Source: an uncultured Lachnospiraceae bacterium (GTDB lineage: Bacteria; Bacillota; Clostridia; Lachnospirales; Lachnospiraceae). From it: a stretch of DNA of 44,860 bases. Position 1 is the stretch's first letter; each line of letters starts with the position of its first letter. The position numbers were made by a program, and so were the translations under genes. The notes under the pieces were generated by a model that saw nothing but the letters and a program-made list of their open reading frames with translations, was not told the origin of the DNA and searched no databases. The DNA lies in contig CANRPO010000025.1 of NCBI GenBank assembly GCA_947632515.1, positions 1-44,860 of the forward strand. Direction: 5' to 3'. Of the stretch, positions 18,122 through 26,237 are shown piece by piece.

Positions 18122-18168
18122 TATTTGGGCGGTTTGAGCCGTATCGCAGGAAAAATTTACGGTTATAA

Positions 18169-18197
18169 TTGACTTAAGTAGGCGAAAAAGGTAAAAT
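18169..18197 (+). promoter_or_regulatory. Sigma-A promoter of serC-serA
   Basis: TTGACT, 17-bp spacer, TAAAAT, 46 bp before the serC start. The spacing is optimal. Confidence 0.75.
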
Positions 18198-18243
18198 GTT
18201 TGTTGTTCTATAAATTTTACATGACATATTGGAGGAGTGAAAA

Positions 18244-19326
18244 GTGGCTAGAGTATACAATTTTTCGGCCGGTCCGGCGGTTTTGCCCGAGGAAGTGCTG
18301 CGGGAGGCCGCGGAGGAGATGCTGGATTACAAGGGAACCGGGATGTCGGTCATGGAGATGAGTCATCGCTCTAAGGCTTACGACACGATTATCAAGGAGG
18401 CGGAGGCCGATCTCAGGACTCTGCTGAAAATTCCCGACAACTATAAAGTGCTGTTCCTGCAGGGAGGCGCGAGCCTGATTTTCGCGTCCGTGCCCATGAA
18501 CCTGATGAAGAACCGCAAGGCGGGCTATATCCTGACGGGACAGTGGGCGAAGAAGGCGTTTGCCGAGGCGAAGATCTACGGCGAGGCGGTGGAGCTTGCG
18601 TCGTCCGCAGACAAGACTTTCTCCTACATCCCGGACTGTTCCGATCTGCCGATCACAGACGACATGGACTATGTCTATATCTGCGAGAACAATACAATCT
18701 ACGGCACGAAATATCACACGCTGCCGAATACCAAGGGCAAGATCCTTGTGTCCGACGTATCGTCCTGTTTCCTGTCCGAGCCCATGGATGTGACGAAGTA
18801 CGGCATGGTATACGCGGGCGTACAGAAGAATGTCGGCCCGGCGGGCACGCAGGTCGTCATTATCAGGGAGGATCTTCTGACGGACGATGTGCTCCCCGGC
18901 ACGCCCACCATGATGAAGTACAAGGTGCACGCGGACAATGATTCCCTGTACAATACGCCGCCCTGCTACGGCATCTACATATGCGGCAAGGTGTTCAAAT
19001 GGCTGCTTGGAAACGGCGGCCTTACGGCCATGAAGGAGGTCAATGAGAAAAAGGCGCAGATCCTGTATGACTTCCTGGACGAGAGCGAACTGTTCAAGGG
19101 CACGGTCAGAAAAGAGGACCGCTCCATCATGAACGTGCCGTTTGTGACGGGAAACGACGAGACGGACGCGAAATTTATCAAGGAGGCGACGGCGGCAGGC
19201 TTCGTGAATCTGAAGGGACACCGCACCGTGGGAGGTATGCGGGCCAGCATCTACAACGCCATGCCGACGGAGGGCGTGGAGAAGTTAGTCGCTTTCATGA
19301 GAGAATTTGAGAAGAATAACAAGTAA
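18244..19326 (+). CDS. serC: Phosphoserine aminotransferase
   Basis: PLP enzyme that makes 3-phosphoserine from 3-phosphohydroxypyruvate and glutamate. The 360-aa product begins ARVYNFSAGPAVLPEEVL, the classic SerC N-terminus. The PLP lysine is K195 in AGVQKNVGPAG. The C-terminal GHRTVGGMRASIYNA is also diagnostic. It starts with GTG at 18244, 8 nt after GGAGGAG. serA follows after 29 bp in the same operon. Confidence 0.96.
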   Translation: MARVYNFSAGPAVLPEEVLREAAEEMLDYKGTGMSVMEMSHRSKAYDTIIKEAEADLRTLLKIPDNYKVLFLQGGASLIFASVPMNLMKNRKAGYILTGQWAKKAFAEAKIYGEAVELASSADKTFSYIPDCSDLPITDDMDYVYICENNTIYGTKYHTLPNTKGKILVSDVSSCFLSEPMDVTKYGMVYAGVQKNVGPAGTQVVIIREDLLTDDVLPGTPTMMKYKVHADNDSLYNTPPCYGIYICGKVFKWLLGNGGLTAMKEVNEKKAQILYDFLDESELFKGTVRKEDRSIMNVPFVTGNDETDAKFIKEATAAGFVNLKGHRTVGGMRASIYNAMPTEGVEKLVAFMREFEKNNK

Positions 19327-19355
19327 AGATAAGGAATGGAAAAGAGGTCAACCGA

Positions 19356-20519
19356 ATGTTTAAATATCATTGCTTAAACCCGATCGCGGGGGTCGGTCTT
19401 GCAAAATTCAGCGATCAGTATGTGAAGACGGAGAACGTGGAGGAGGCCGACGGCATTCTGGTGCGCAGCGCCGCCATGCACGATATGGAGCTGCCCGGGA
19501 ATCTGCTCGCCATCGCGAGAGCGGGAGCGGGCGTCAACAATATTCCGTTGGATAAATGCGCTGAGAAGGGTATCGTCGTGTTCAACACGCCCGGCGCCAA
19601 CGCCAACGGCGTGAAGGAGCTGGTGATCGCCGGGATGCTGCTGGCGGCCCGCGACGTGGTGGGCGGTATCGAGTGGGTAAAAGAGAACCGGACGGACGAA
19701 AATGTGGGAAAGAGTGCGGAGAAGGCGAAGAAGAATTTTGCCGGCACGGAGATCGAGGGCAAGAAACTGGGTATCGTCGGGCTTGGCGCGATCGGCGTAA
19801 AAGTTGCGAACGTGGCGAAACATCTGGGCATGGAAGTGTACGGCTATGACCCTTATGTGTCCGTGGATGCCGCCTGGAATCTGAGCCGCGACGTCAGGCA
19901 TGTGCTGAATGTGGAGGAGATCTACGCGGAGTGCGATTACATTACGATCCATGTGCCGCTGATGGATTCCACCAAGGGGATGATCGGCAGAGACGCCATC
20001 GATCAGATGAAGGACGGCGTGATCCTTCTGAACTTCGCCCGCGATCTTCTGGTGGACGAGAAGGCGGTGCTCGAAGGCATCAGGGCGGGCAAGATCCGCA
20101 AGTATGTGTCCGACTTCCCGAACGCGGTGACGGCGGGGCAGGAGGGCTGCATCGTGATCCCGCATCTGGGAGCCTCCACGGAGGAGTCCGAGGACAACTG
20201 CGCGGTGATGGCGGTCAAGGAACTCAAGAACTATCTGGAGAACGGCAATATCGTCAACAGCGTAAACTATCCAAACTGCGACATGGGAGTCTGCGCGCAG
20301 GCGGGGCGTGTGGCGATCTTCCACAAGAATATCGCCAATATGATCACGAAGTTCACGGCATGTTTCGGAGATAACGGCATCAACATTACCGACATGACGA
20401 ACAAGTCCAGGGGAGAGGTCGCCTACACCATGCTCGACATCGAGACTGCAGCCTCCGAGGAGATCATCAGCAAGCTGCAGTCCATCGAGGGCGTGTTCAG
20501 AGTCAGGGTGGTCAAATAA
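19356..20519 (+). CDS. serA: D-3-phosphoglycerate dehydrogenase with ACT domain
   Basis: Commits 3-phosphoglycerate to serine synthesis. The 387-aa protein has a substrate-binding domain split around a Rossmann domain with LGIVGLGAIGVKVANVA (about 133-150), catalytic-region segments FNTPGANANGVKELV and IPHLGASTEESEDN, and a C-terminal ACT-type domain (about 315-387) that would sense serine. The short, non-extended form is usual in Clostridia. The start has AAGAGGT upstream. No hairpin terminator was found in the 28 bp before the convergent small gene, so transcription may run through to the hairpin at 20886. Confidence 0.96.
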   Translation: MFKYHCLNPIAGVGLAKFSDQYVKTENVEEADGILVRSAAMHDMELPGNLLAIARAGAGVNNIPLDKCAEKGIVVFNTPGANANGVKELVIAGMLLAARDVVGGIEWVKENRTDENVGKSAEKAKKNFAGTEIEGKKLGIVGLGAIGVKVANVAKHLGMEVYGYDPYVSVDAAWNLSRDVRHVLNVEEIYAECDYITIHVPLMDSTKGMIGRDAIDQMKDGVILLNFARDLLVDEKAVLEGIRAGKIRKYVSDFPNAVTAGQEGCIVIPHLGASTEESEDNCAVMAVKELKNYLENGNIVNSVNYPNCDMGVCAQAGRVAIFHKNIANMITKFTACFGDNGINITDMTNKSRGEVAYTMLDIETAASEEIISKLQSIEGVFRVRVVK

Positions 20520-20547
20520 GGGCCGAAAAGCAGAACACAGGGACCGC

Positions 20548-20832
20548 TTAATTCAGCCGATTGGCGATCTTGGAGAAATCCGGATCGTTCCCGTCGTCCA
20601 GAGTGGCCTGCAGATGTTTCTCCGCCTCCACGGACGCCTCGCTGGCGAGGTCCATGTAGAGGATGAAGACGTCCTCGAGCGCCATGCCCTTCTCGTCGGC
20701 GATTTCCTGCATGACGGGTTTCAGCTTATCCAACTGGAACGATATGGGCGTTTTCTGCGGGTCGATGTCTGAGAGAACGTCTTCCGCGTAGGCGTTGATG
20801 CGGTCGAGAAGTTTTTTGTTTTCCGGGGTCAT
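20548..20832 (-). CDS. Small conserved-looking protein of unknown function (94 aa)
   Basis: A 94-aa acidic, helix-rich soluble protein, beginning MTPENKKLLDRINAYAEDVL, with no signal or membrane segment. AAAGGAAG lies 9 nt before ATG on the minus strand and the codon use matches neighbouring genes, so it is probably real. I do not recognise the family. It converges on serA with 28 bp between them and is divergent from the DUF1015 gene. Confidence 0.7.
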   Translation of the reverse strand: MTPENKKLLDRINAYAEDVLSDIDPQKTPISFQLDKLKPVMQEIADEKGMALEDVFILYMDLASEASVEAEKHLQATLDDGNDPDFSKIANRLN

Positions 20833-20885
20833 AGATTACACTTCCTTTTTTAATTTAAGATAAATTTGCAGACTGTCTGCTCATT

Positions 20886-20946
20886 ATAGACGCAGGAAAA
20901 ACAAATGCCGCCTTGCGGCGCCTGTTTTTCTTCTGCGTCTATATTT
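20886..20946 (+). terminator. Long hairpin between the 94-aa gene and the DUF1015 gene
   Basis: Arms 20886-20903 and 20923-20942 form an 18-bp stem with a two-base TT bulge, enclosing a second GCCGC-ctt-GCGGC hairpin. It is followed by ATTTTATC. On the plus strand it could stop read-through from serA. On the minus strand it overlaps the likely promoter region (TATAAT) of the 94-aa gene. Confidence 0.55.
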
Positions 20947-20959
20947 TATCACTTCGCGC

Positions 20960-20988
20960 TTGTGCTGTATAGGCTTATTTGTTAAAAT
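20960..20988 (+). promoter_or_regulatory. Probable promoter of the DUF1015 gene
   Basis: TTGTGC, 17-bp spacer, TAAAAT, 48 bp before ATG 21037. Confidence 0.5.
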
Positions 20989-21036
20989 AAGATCAGTGTA
21001 TCAGAGAAACAAATCGATGGTGGGACAGGAGAAACT

Positions 21037-22278
21037 ATGGCGAATGTAAAACCTTTTCGGGCCGTGAGGCCGAGGGCGGATCTGGCGCATCTCATCGCGG
21101 CGCTCCCGTACGACGTGTACAGCAGGAAAGAGGCGTACGAGAAGGTGCAGGGGAATCCCTATACATTTCTCAGGATAGACAGGCCGGAGACGCAGTTTCC
21201 GCCGGACTATGATATGTACGCGCCGGAGGTCTACGAGAAGGCACGGGATATGCTTGAGGACATGCTGCGGGAGGGCCTGTTCATAGAGGAAGAGCGGGAC
21301 GCCTATTATGTGTATGAGTTGGTGATGAACGGGCGTTCCCAAGTCGGGATCGGCGCCTGCGCCTGGGTGGATGATTATGAGAATCAGGTCATCAGGAAAC
21401 ATGAGAACACCAGAGCGGACAAGGAGGCTGACCGCATCCGCCATGTGGACGTCTGCAGCGCCCAGACCGGACCGATCTTTCTGGCATACCGCAGGCGGGA
21501 AGGGATAGAGGCGCAGGTACATAGGGCCATGAGCAGGCCGCCCGTGTATGACTTTACGGCGGAAGACGGCGTTACGCACAGGCTCTGGGTGATCGATGAG
21601 CCGGATGCCGTGGAGTGCATCAGACGGGAGTTTGCGCAGGTGGAGTCGATCTATATTGCGGACGGGCATCACAGATGCGCGTCCGCGGTGCGCGTCTCCA
21701 AGATGCGCAGGCAGGCGCACCCGCAGTATTCGGGCGAGGAGGAGTTCAACTTCTTCCTGTCGGTGCTGTTTCCGGACGACCAGTTGATGATCATGGACTA
21801 CAACCGCGTGGTGCGGTCGCTGAACGGGCATTCCGAGGAGGAGTTTCTCTCCCTCGTCAGCCGGATCTTCGGCGTCACGGCGGCGGGGGCGGATCCGTAC
21901 AGGCCTCGGCGCAAGGGCGAGATCGGAATGTATCTGAAAGATACCTGGTACTGCCTGAAAATCGGGGAGGATCAGTATACGGGCGATCCCGCCGAGGATC
22001 TGGACGTGGCGGTATTGCAGAGGGAGCTGCTTGGACCCGTGCTCGGCATCTCGGACCCGAAGGTGGACGACCGCATCGACTTCGTGGGCGGCATCCGAGG
22101 GCTGGGAGAACTTGAGAGACGTGTGAAGGAGGACGCGAAGGCTGCGTTCGCCATGTACCCTACGGACATCCACGAGCTGTTTGACGTGTCGGACGCGGGG
22201 AAGTTGATGCCGCCGAAATCTACCTGGTTTGAACCGAAACTGCGCAGCGGTCTGCTGCTCCATAAGATAGAGCCGTGA
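21037..22278 (+). CDS. DUF1015 family protein
   Basis: A 413-aa cytosolic protein recognised as DUF1015 from the N-terminal VKPFRAVRP..DLAHLIAALPYDV and the central IADGHHRCASAVRV. The G-H-H-R motif resembles the short G-x-[HR]-R motif of ParB/sulfiredoxin-fold proteins, a group that includes free-serine kinases. That link is inference from a short motif. ACAGGAGAAACT precedes the ATG. It stands close behind serC-serA. A serB phosphatase is not seen in the window. A role in serine metabolism is possible but unproven. Confidence 0.8.
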   Translation: MANVKPFRAVRPRADLAHLIAALPYDVYSRKEAYEKVQGNPYTFLRIDRPETQFPPDYDMYAPEVYEKARDMLEDMLREGLFIEEERDAYYVYELVMNGRSQVGIGACAWVDDYENQVIRKHENTRADKEADRIRHVDVCSAQTGPIFLAYRRREGIEAQVHRAMSRPPVYDFTAEDGVTHRLWVIDEPDAVECIRREFAQVESIYIADGHHRCASAVRVSKMRRQAHPQYSGEEEFNFFLSVLFPDDQLMIMDYNRVVRSLNGHSEEEFLSLVSRIFGVTAAGADPYRPRRKGEIGMYLKDTWYCLKIGEDQYTGDPAEDLDVAVLQRELLGPVLGISDPKVDDRIDFVGGIRGLGELERRVKEDAKAAFAMYPTDIHELFDVSDAGKLMPPKSTWFEPKLRSGLLLHKIEP

Positions 22279-22329
22279 TCCTCCGGGGAGCGGCGCGGCA
22301 ATCATTTTGACTTGTGAAAGGGAGAACAT

Positions 22330-24942
22330 ATGAACAAAAAGTTGTATAAACTGATGAACTGGCCCGAGATCGAGGAGATCGTATATTCCGAGTCCGATGA
22401 TCCCCACAGGATACTCGGCGCTCATGTATCGGGAAATTCCGTACTTGTACAGACTTTTCAGCCGGGCGCGAAGAGCGTGCGCCTGCAGCTTACGGAGGGC
22501 GATAAGAGCTACAAGATGGAGATGGCCGACGAGGAGGGATATTTCGCCCTGCTCCTCCCTGGCAAAAAGCTGCCCGACTACGAGTATATCGTGGAGGCGC
22601 AGGACGGCTCCTTAAAGAAAGTGCGGGACGCCTATAATTATCCGCCGCAGATCTCCAGAGAGGACACGGAGAAATTCAACGCGGGCATACACTATACGAT
22701 CTACGAAAAACTGGGGGCCCATCCCGTCAGCATAGACGGCGTCTCGGGCGTTCTCTTCGCCGTGTGGGCGCCGAACGCCATGCGCGTCAGCGTGGTGGGC
22801 GACTTTAACGGCTGGGACGGCAGAACGCACCAGATGAGAAGACTGTGGGATTCCGGCGTCTTTGAGCTGTTTCTCCCCGGCGTGCAGGCGGGAGACTGTT
22901 ATAAATACGAGATCAAGGCGAAGGGCGGCCTCACTTTCCTAAAGGCGGATCCTTACGCGTTCGGCCAGCAGCTCAGGCCGGACACCGCGTCGATCGTCAG
23001 GGAGATAGGCGGATTCAAATGGGAGGATTCCAAGTGGATGAAAAACCGCGTGAAACTGCAGGCGGAGGACAGCCCCATGAACGTCTACGAGATCTATCTT
23101 GGTTCCTTCGCCAAACCCGAGGACGGCAGGGAATACTGCAACTACAGGGAGCTTGCGCCCAAGATCATCGAGTATGTCAAAAAGATGGGCTACACGCATG
23201 TGGAGCTGATGCCTGTGATGGAGCATCCGCTGGACGCCTCCTGGGGGTATCAGGTGATCGGGTACTATGCGCCCACCTCCAGATACGGCACCGCAGAGGA
23301 TTTTATGTTCTTTATGAACGAGCTGCACAAGGCGCAGATCGGCGTGATCTTAGACTGGGTTCCGGCGCATTTTCCGAGAGATACTTACGGGCTGTCGGGG
23401 TTCGACGGCACATGCCTGTACGAGCATCAGGATCCGAGACAGGGATTCCACCCTCACTGGGGCACGTTGATCTACAATTACGGCAGGCCGGAGGTGCGCA
23501 ATTATCTGATCGCCAACGCCCTCTACTGGGCGGAGCAGTATCACGCGGACGGCATCCGCATGGACGCCGTAGCCTCCATGCTGTATCTGGATTACGGCAA
23601 GAACGACGGGGAGTGGGTCGCGAATATCTATGGCGGCAATGAGAATCTGGAGGCGGTGGAGTTTCTGAAACACTTAAACTCCATTATGAAGAAACGCAAT
23701 AAAGGGGTGCTGATGATCGCCGAGGAGTCCACAGCGTGGCCAAAAGTCACGGGAGCGCTCGATGACGACGGCCTCGGCTTTGACCTGAAGTGGAACATGG
23801 GCTTTATGAACGATTACCTGAGCTACATCAAAACCGACCCCTATTTCCGGTCAGGCCGCCACAATGATCTGACTTTCAGCATGATCTACGCCTACAGCGA
23901 GAAGTTCATGCTGGTGTTCTCCCACGACGAGGTGGTGCACGGCAAGGCGACGCTGCTCGGCAAGATGCCGGGAGAACGGAAGGAGCAGTTCGCGAACATG
24001 CGCCTGACCTATGCCTACCACATGACCCATCCGGGCAAGAAACTGCTTTTCATGGGGCAGGACATCGGCGAGTACGATGAGTTCAACGAGGCGCGGGAGG
24101 TGGAGTGGGAGCTCCTTCAGGTGGAAGAACACGCGGGGCTCAACAGGCTTGTCGCGGATATGAACAAACTTTACACTTCCCTTCCGGCGCTCTATAAAAA
24201 GGACAATTCCTGGGAGGGGTTTGAGTGGATCAACTGTATCACGCCCAACGCCTGTATGCTGTCCTATCTGCGCAAGGCGGACAGGGCGGAAGATGCGCTC
24301 GTGATTGTGGCGAATTTCGCCAACGTGGAACAGAAGTTCCGCGTGGGAGTGCCCTATGAGGGAAAATATAAGGAGATCCTGAACACTGACGCTGAGAGTT
24401 ACGGCGGAACAGGCACGGTGAACGGGGAAGTCTGCGACACGATCGACACGGAGTGGGACGGCAAGCCCTACGCCATCGACATGGTGAGCGCGCCGCTGTC
24501 TGTGAGCATTTTTTCCTACACGCCATATACCCCGCAGGAGAAGGCCGAGATCGACAGAATACGCGCCGAGGAACTGCGCAGGGCTAAGGAGGCGGAAGAG
24601 CGCAGGATCGCCGAGGAGAATGCCAGAAATATAGCGCAGGAGGCGGAGGAGGCCGGAAAGCTGGCCAAGGCCGCGGCGGCGGAGGCGAAGGAGCGGGCGA
24701 GGATCGCCGAGGAGATGGCGAAGAAGGCGCAGGACGCTGAGAGAAAGCTGCAGGAGATCGCGCAGGCGCAGGAGGCGGAGCAGAAAGCGCCCGCGGCGAG
24801 GGCCGCCCATGCAAAGAGGGCGGCGAAGAAAGATACCGCCGCTGCGAAGGGGAGAGCGAAGAAAGACGCCTCTGCGGCAAAGAAGATCGCAGAGAAAGGT
24901 TCTGCTGCGGCGAAGGCGGCAAGACAGAAAGAGACGAAATAG
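22330..24942 (+). CDS. glgB: 1,4-alpha-glucan branching enzyme with charged C-terminal extension
   Basis: GH13 branching enzyme of glycogen synthesis. The 870-aa product is longer than the usual 620-780. The N-terminal region (about 1-105) is a GlgB N domain, followed by a CBM48-like domain with FAVWAPNAMRVSVVGDFNGW (about 135-155). The catalytic barrel has nucleophile D412 (DGIRMDAV), acid/base E465 (MIAEES) and D533 (FSHDEVVHG). The beta-sandwich ends about residue 735. The rest (about 735-870) is a predicted Glu/Ala/Arg coiled coil turning into a Lys/Ala-rich, histone-H1-like tail. AAAGGGAG precedes ATG. No other glg genes are adjacent. Confidence 0.95.
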   Translation: MNKKLYKLMNWPEIEEIVYSESDDPHRILGAHVSGNSVLVQTFQPGAKSVRLQLTEGDKSYKMEMADEEGYFALLLPGKKLPDYEYIVEAQDGSLKKVRDAYNYPPQISREDTEKFNAGIHYTIYEKLGAHPVSIDGVSGVLFAVWAPNAMRVSVVGDFNGWDGRTHQMRRLWDSGVFELFLPGVQAGDCYKYEIKAKGGLTFLKADPYAFGQQLRPDTASIVREIGGFKWEDSKWMKNRVKLQAEDSPMNVYEIYLGSFAKPEDGREYCNYRELAPKIIEYVKKMGYTHVELMPVMEHPLDASWGYQVIGYYAPTSRYGTAEDFMFFMNELHKAQIGVILDWVPAHFPRDTYGLSGFDGTCLYEHQDPRQGFHPHWGTLIYNYGRPEVRNYLIANALYWAEQYHADGIRMDAVASMLYLDYGKNDGEWVANIYGGNENLEAVEFLKHLNSIMKKRNKGVLMIAEESTAWPKVTGALDDDGLGFDLKWNMGFMNDYLSYIKTDPYFRSGRHNDLTFSMIYAYSEKFMLVFSHDEVVHGKATLLGKMPGERKEQFANMRLTYAYHMTHPGKKLLFMGQDIGEYDEFNEAREVEWELLQVEEHAGLNRLVADMNKLYTSLPALYKKDNSWEGFEWINCITPNACMLSYLRKADRAEDALVIVANFANVEQKFRVGVPYEGKYKEILNTDAESYGGTGTVNGEVCDTIDTEWDGKPYAIDMVSAPLSVSIFSYTPYTPQEKAEIDRIRAEELRRAKEAEERRIAEENARNIAQEAEEAGKLAKAAAAEAKERARIAEEMAKKAQDAERKLQEIAQAQEAEQKAPAARAAHAKRAAKKDTAAAKGRAKKDASAAKKIAEKGSAAAKAARQKETK

Positions 24943-24984
24943 AGACGCCCCGCACAGAGGGGCGGAGCAAAGGGGAGGAGACAG

Positions 24985-25866
24985 ATGGAGGGACAGATCG
25001 CGGAGATCGGGCAGATCGCGTCGGAAGAGATCAAGGTGGGAATGCTTGAGGCTTATCTGAAACAGTTGCCGGAGAACGCGCTGCGGTTCGGCATTAAGGT
25101 ACTGATGGCGCTGATCGTGTTTGCGGTCGGCGCGCAGCTCATACGTCTGGTGCGCAGGATCGTGCGCCGCTCCCTGCAGAAGGGCAGTGCGGATGTGGGC
25201 GTCGTGCAGTTCCTGGATTCCTTCATCAAGGCGGTGCTCTATATCGTACTGGTATTCATGATCGCGTCGGGGTTCGGACTGGACGCGGCGGGCGTGGCCG
25301 CGCTCCTCGGCTCTGCGGGCGTGGCCATCGGTCTGGCGGTGCAGGGCAGCCTGTCCAATTTTGCGGGCGGGGTGCTGATCCTTCTGATCAAGCCCTTTAA
25401 GGTGGGGGATTATATCAAGGCGGACGAAAACGGGCACGAGGGGACCGTCAGGGAGATCCAGCTTTTCTATACGAAACTGGCGACGCCGGACAATCATGTG
25501 GTCGTTATGCCGAACGGCACGCTGGCCAACTCCTGCATTATCAATATGAGCGCTCTGCCGGAGCGCAAGCTGGATATTCCGGTGACGATCTCCTACAATG
25601 ACGATATTCAGAGAGCGCGGGAGGTCCTTCTGCGCGTGGTGGAAGAGGAGCAGGCGGCGCTCAGGGAGAGAGAGCAGGCGGTGCTCGTACAGGAACTGGC
25701 GGACAGCGGGGTAAAACTGTGCGTGCGGTGCTGGGTGGACGGAGAAAATTATTGGGACTGCAGATGGCGTCTCACGGAGCGGATCAAATATGCGCTGGAC
25801 GAGGCCGGGATCACGATCCCCTATCCGCAGATGGACGTCCGTTTGGAAAGATTACAGGAAAAATAA
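24985..25866 (+). CDS. Small-conductance mechanosensitive channel (MscS family)
   Basis: A 293-aa inner-membrane channel that releases solutes on hypo-osmotic shock. There are three hydrophobic segments (about 33-52, 73-95 and 100-125). The pore-lining TM3 shows the Gly/Ala packing pattern GSAGVAIGLAVQGSLSNFAGG, here spanning about residues 110-130, followed by the beta-domain start PFKVGDYI. The C-terminal domain includes VVMPNGTLANSCIIN. GGGGAGGAG lies upstream of ATG, 42 bp after glgB. A tRNA gene follows. Confidence 0.92.
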   Translation: MEGQIAEIGQIASEEIKVGMLEAYLKQLPENALRFGIKVLMALIVFAVGAQLIRLVRRIVRRSLQKGSADVGVVQFLDSFIKAVLYIVLVFMIASGFGLDAAGVAALLGSAGVAIGLAVQGSLSNFAGGVLILLIKPFKVGDYIKADENGHEGTVREIQLFYTKLATPDNHVVVMPNGTLANSCIINMSALPERKLDIPVTISYNDDIQRAREVLLRVVEEEQAALREREQAVLVQELADSGVKLCVRCWVDGENYWDCRWRLTERIKYALDEAGITIPYPQMDVRLERLQEK

Positions 25867-25924
25867 ATTTTGTTCTTGCAAAATAGCCTGTAAGCCAGTA
25901 TAATAGTTTTTGTTGCAGGAATAT

Positions 25925-25997
25925 GCTGGAATAGCGCAGTTGGTAGCGCAACTGATTCGTAATCAGTAGGTCGAGGGTTCGAGTCCCTTTTCCAGCT
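25925..25997 (+). tRNA. tRNA-Thr (anticodon CGU)
   Basis: A 73-nt cloverleaf: acceptor stem GCTGGAA/TTCCAGC, D arm GCGC...GCGC, anticodon stem ACTGA/TCAGT with loop TTCGTAA (anticodon CGT), T arm GAGGG-TTCGAGT-CCCTT, discriminator T. The 3' CCA is not encoded. It reads ACG codons. Confidence 0.96.
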
Positions 25998-26008
25998 TAC
26001 ATGCAGAG

Positions 26009-26039
26009 CGGCGTCCGCACTATGCGGGCGTCGTTTTTT
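26009..26039 (+). terminator. Terminator after tRNA-Thr
   Basis: A 10-bp stem CGGCGTCCGC (26009-26018) with GCGGGCGTCG (26024-26033), two G-U pairs, followed by T6. Confidence 0.88.
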
Positions 26040-26111
26040 GCGTATTTTCCTTGCGTTCTGCGATACGTCTCTGACCAATTCTGCCGCGGCTGCAAAATTA
26101 TAAAAAAGCGC

Positions 26112-26158
26112 ATACTATACCTTGACAGTGAAAAAAACGGTGATACAATATATAGTAT
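26112..26158 (+). promoter_or_regulatory. Tandem NrdR-box-like sites
   Basis: ATACAATATATAGTAT (26143-26158) matches the NrdR consensus acaCwAtATaTwGtgt at 14 of 16 positions and overlaps the -10 element. A weaker site (26112-26127), about 10 of 16 with a good left half, starts exactly 31 bp upstream and overlaps the -35. Paired boxes about three helical turns apart are the known NrdR arrangement. Predicted effect: repression of nrdDG when dATP is high. Confidence 0.7.
26122..26149 (+). promoter_or_regulatory. Sigma-A promoter of nrdD-nrdG
   Basis: TTGACA, 16-bp spacer, TACAAT. Both hexamers are covered by NrdR-box-like sites. The leader to ATG 26238 is about 80 nt. Confidence 0.75.
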
Positions 26159-26237
26159 ACGCAAGGTAACTGATTTACATAATATTGTATCTGCGGGGGA
26201 AATTGTTTTTACAGAGAGAGAATGGTGGTATGGCGGT

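Noticed and set aside
25821..26078. 85-aa minus-strand ORF across tRNA-Thr
   Set aside because: Its peptide comes from the antisense of a tRNA gene, a well-known spurious ORF pattern.
26001..26237. 79-residue N-terminal extension of NrdD
   Set aside because: It would translate through the tRNA terminator, the promoter and the NrdR boxes; the ATP-cone begins at 26238.
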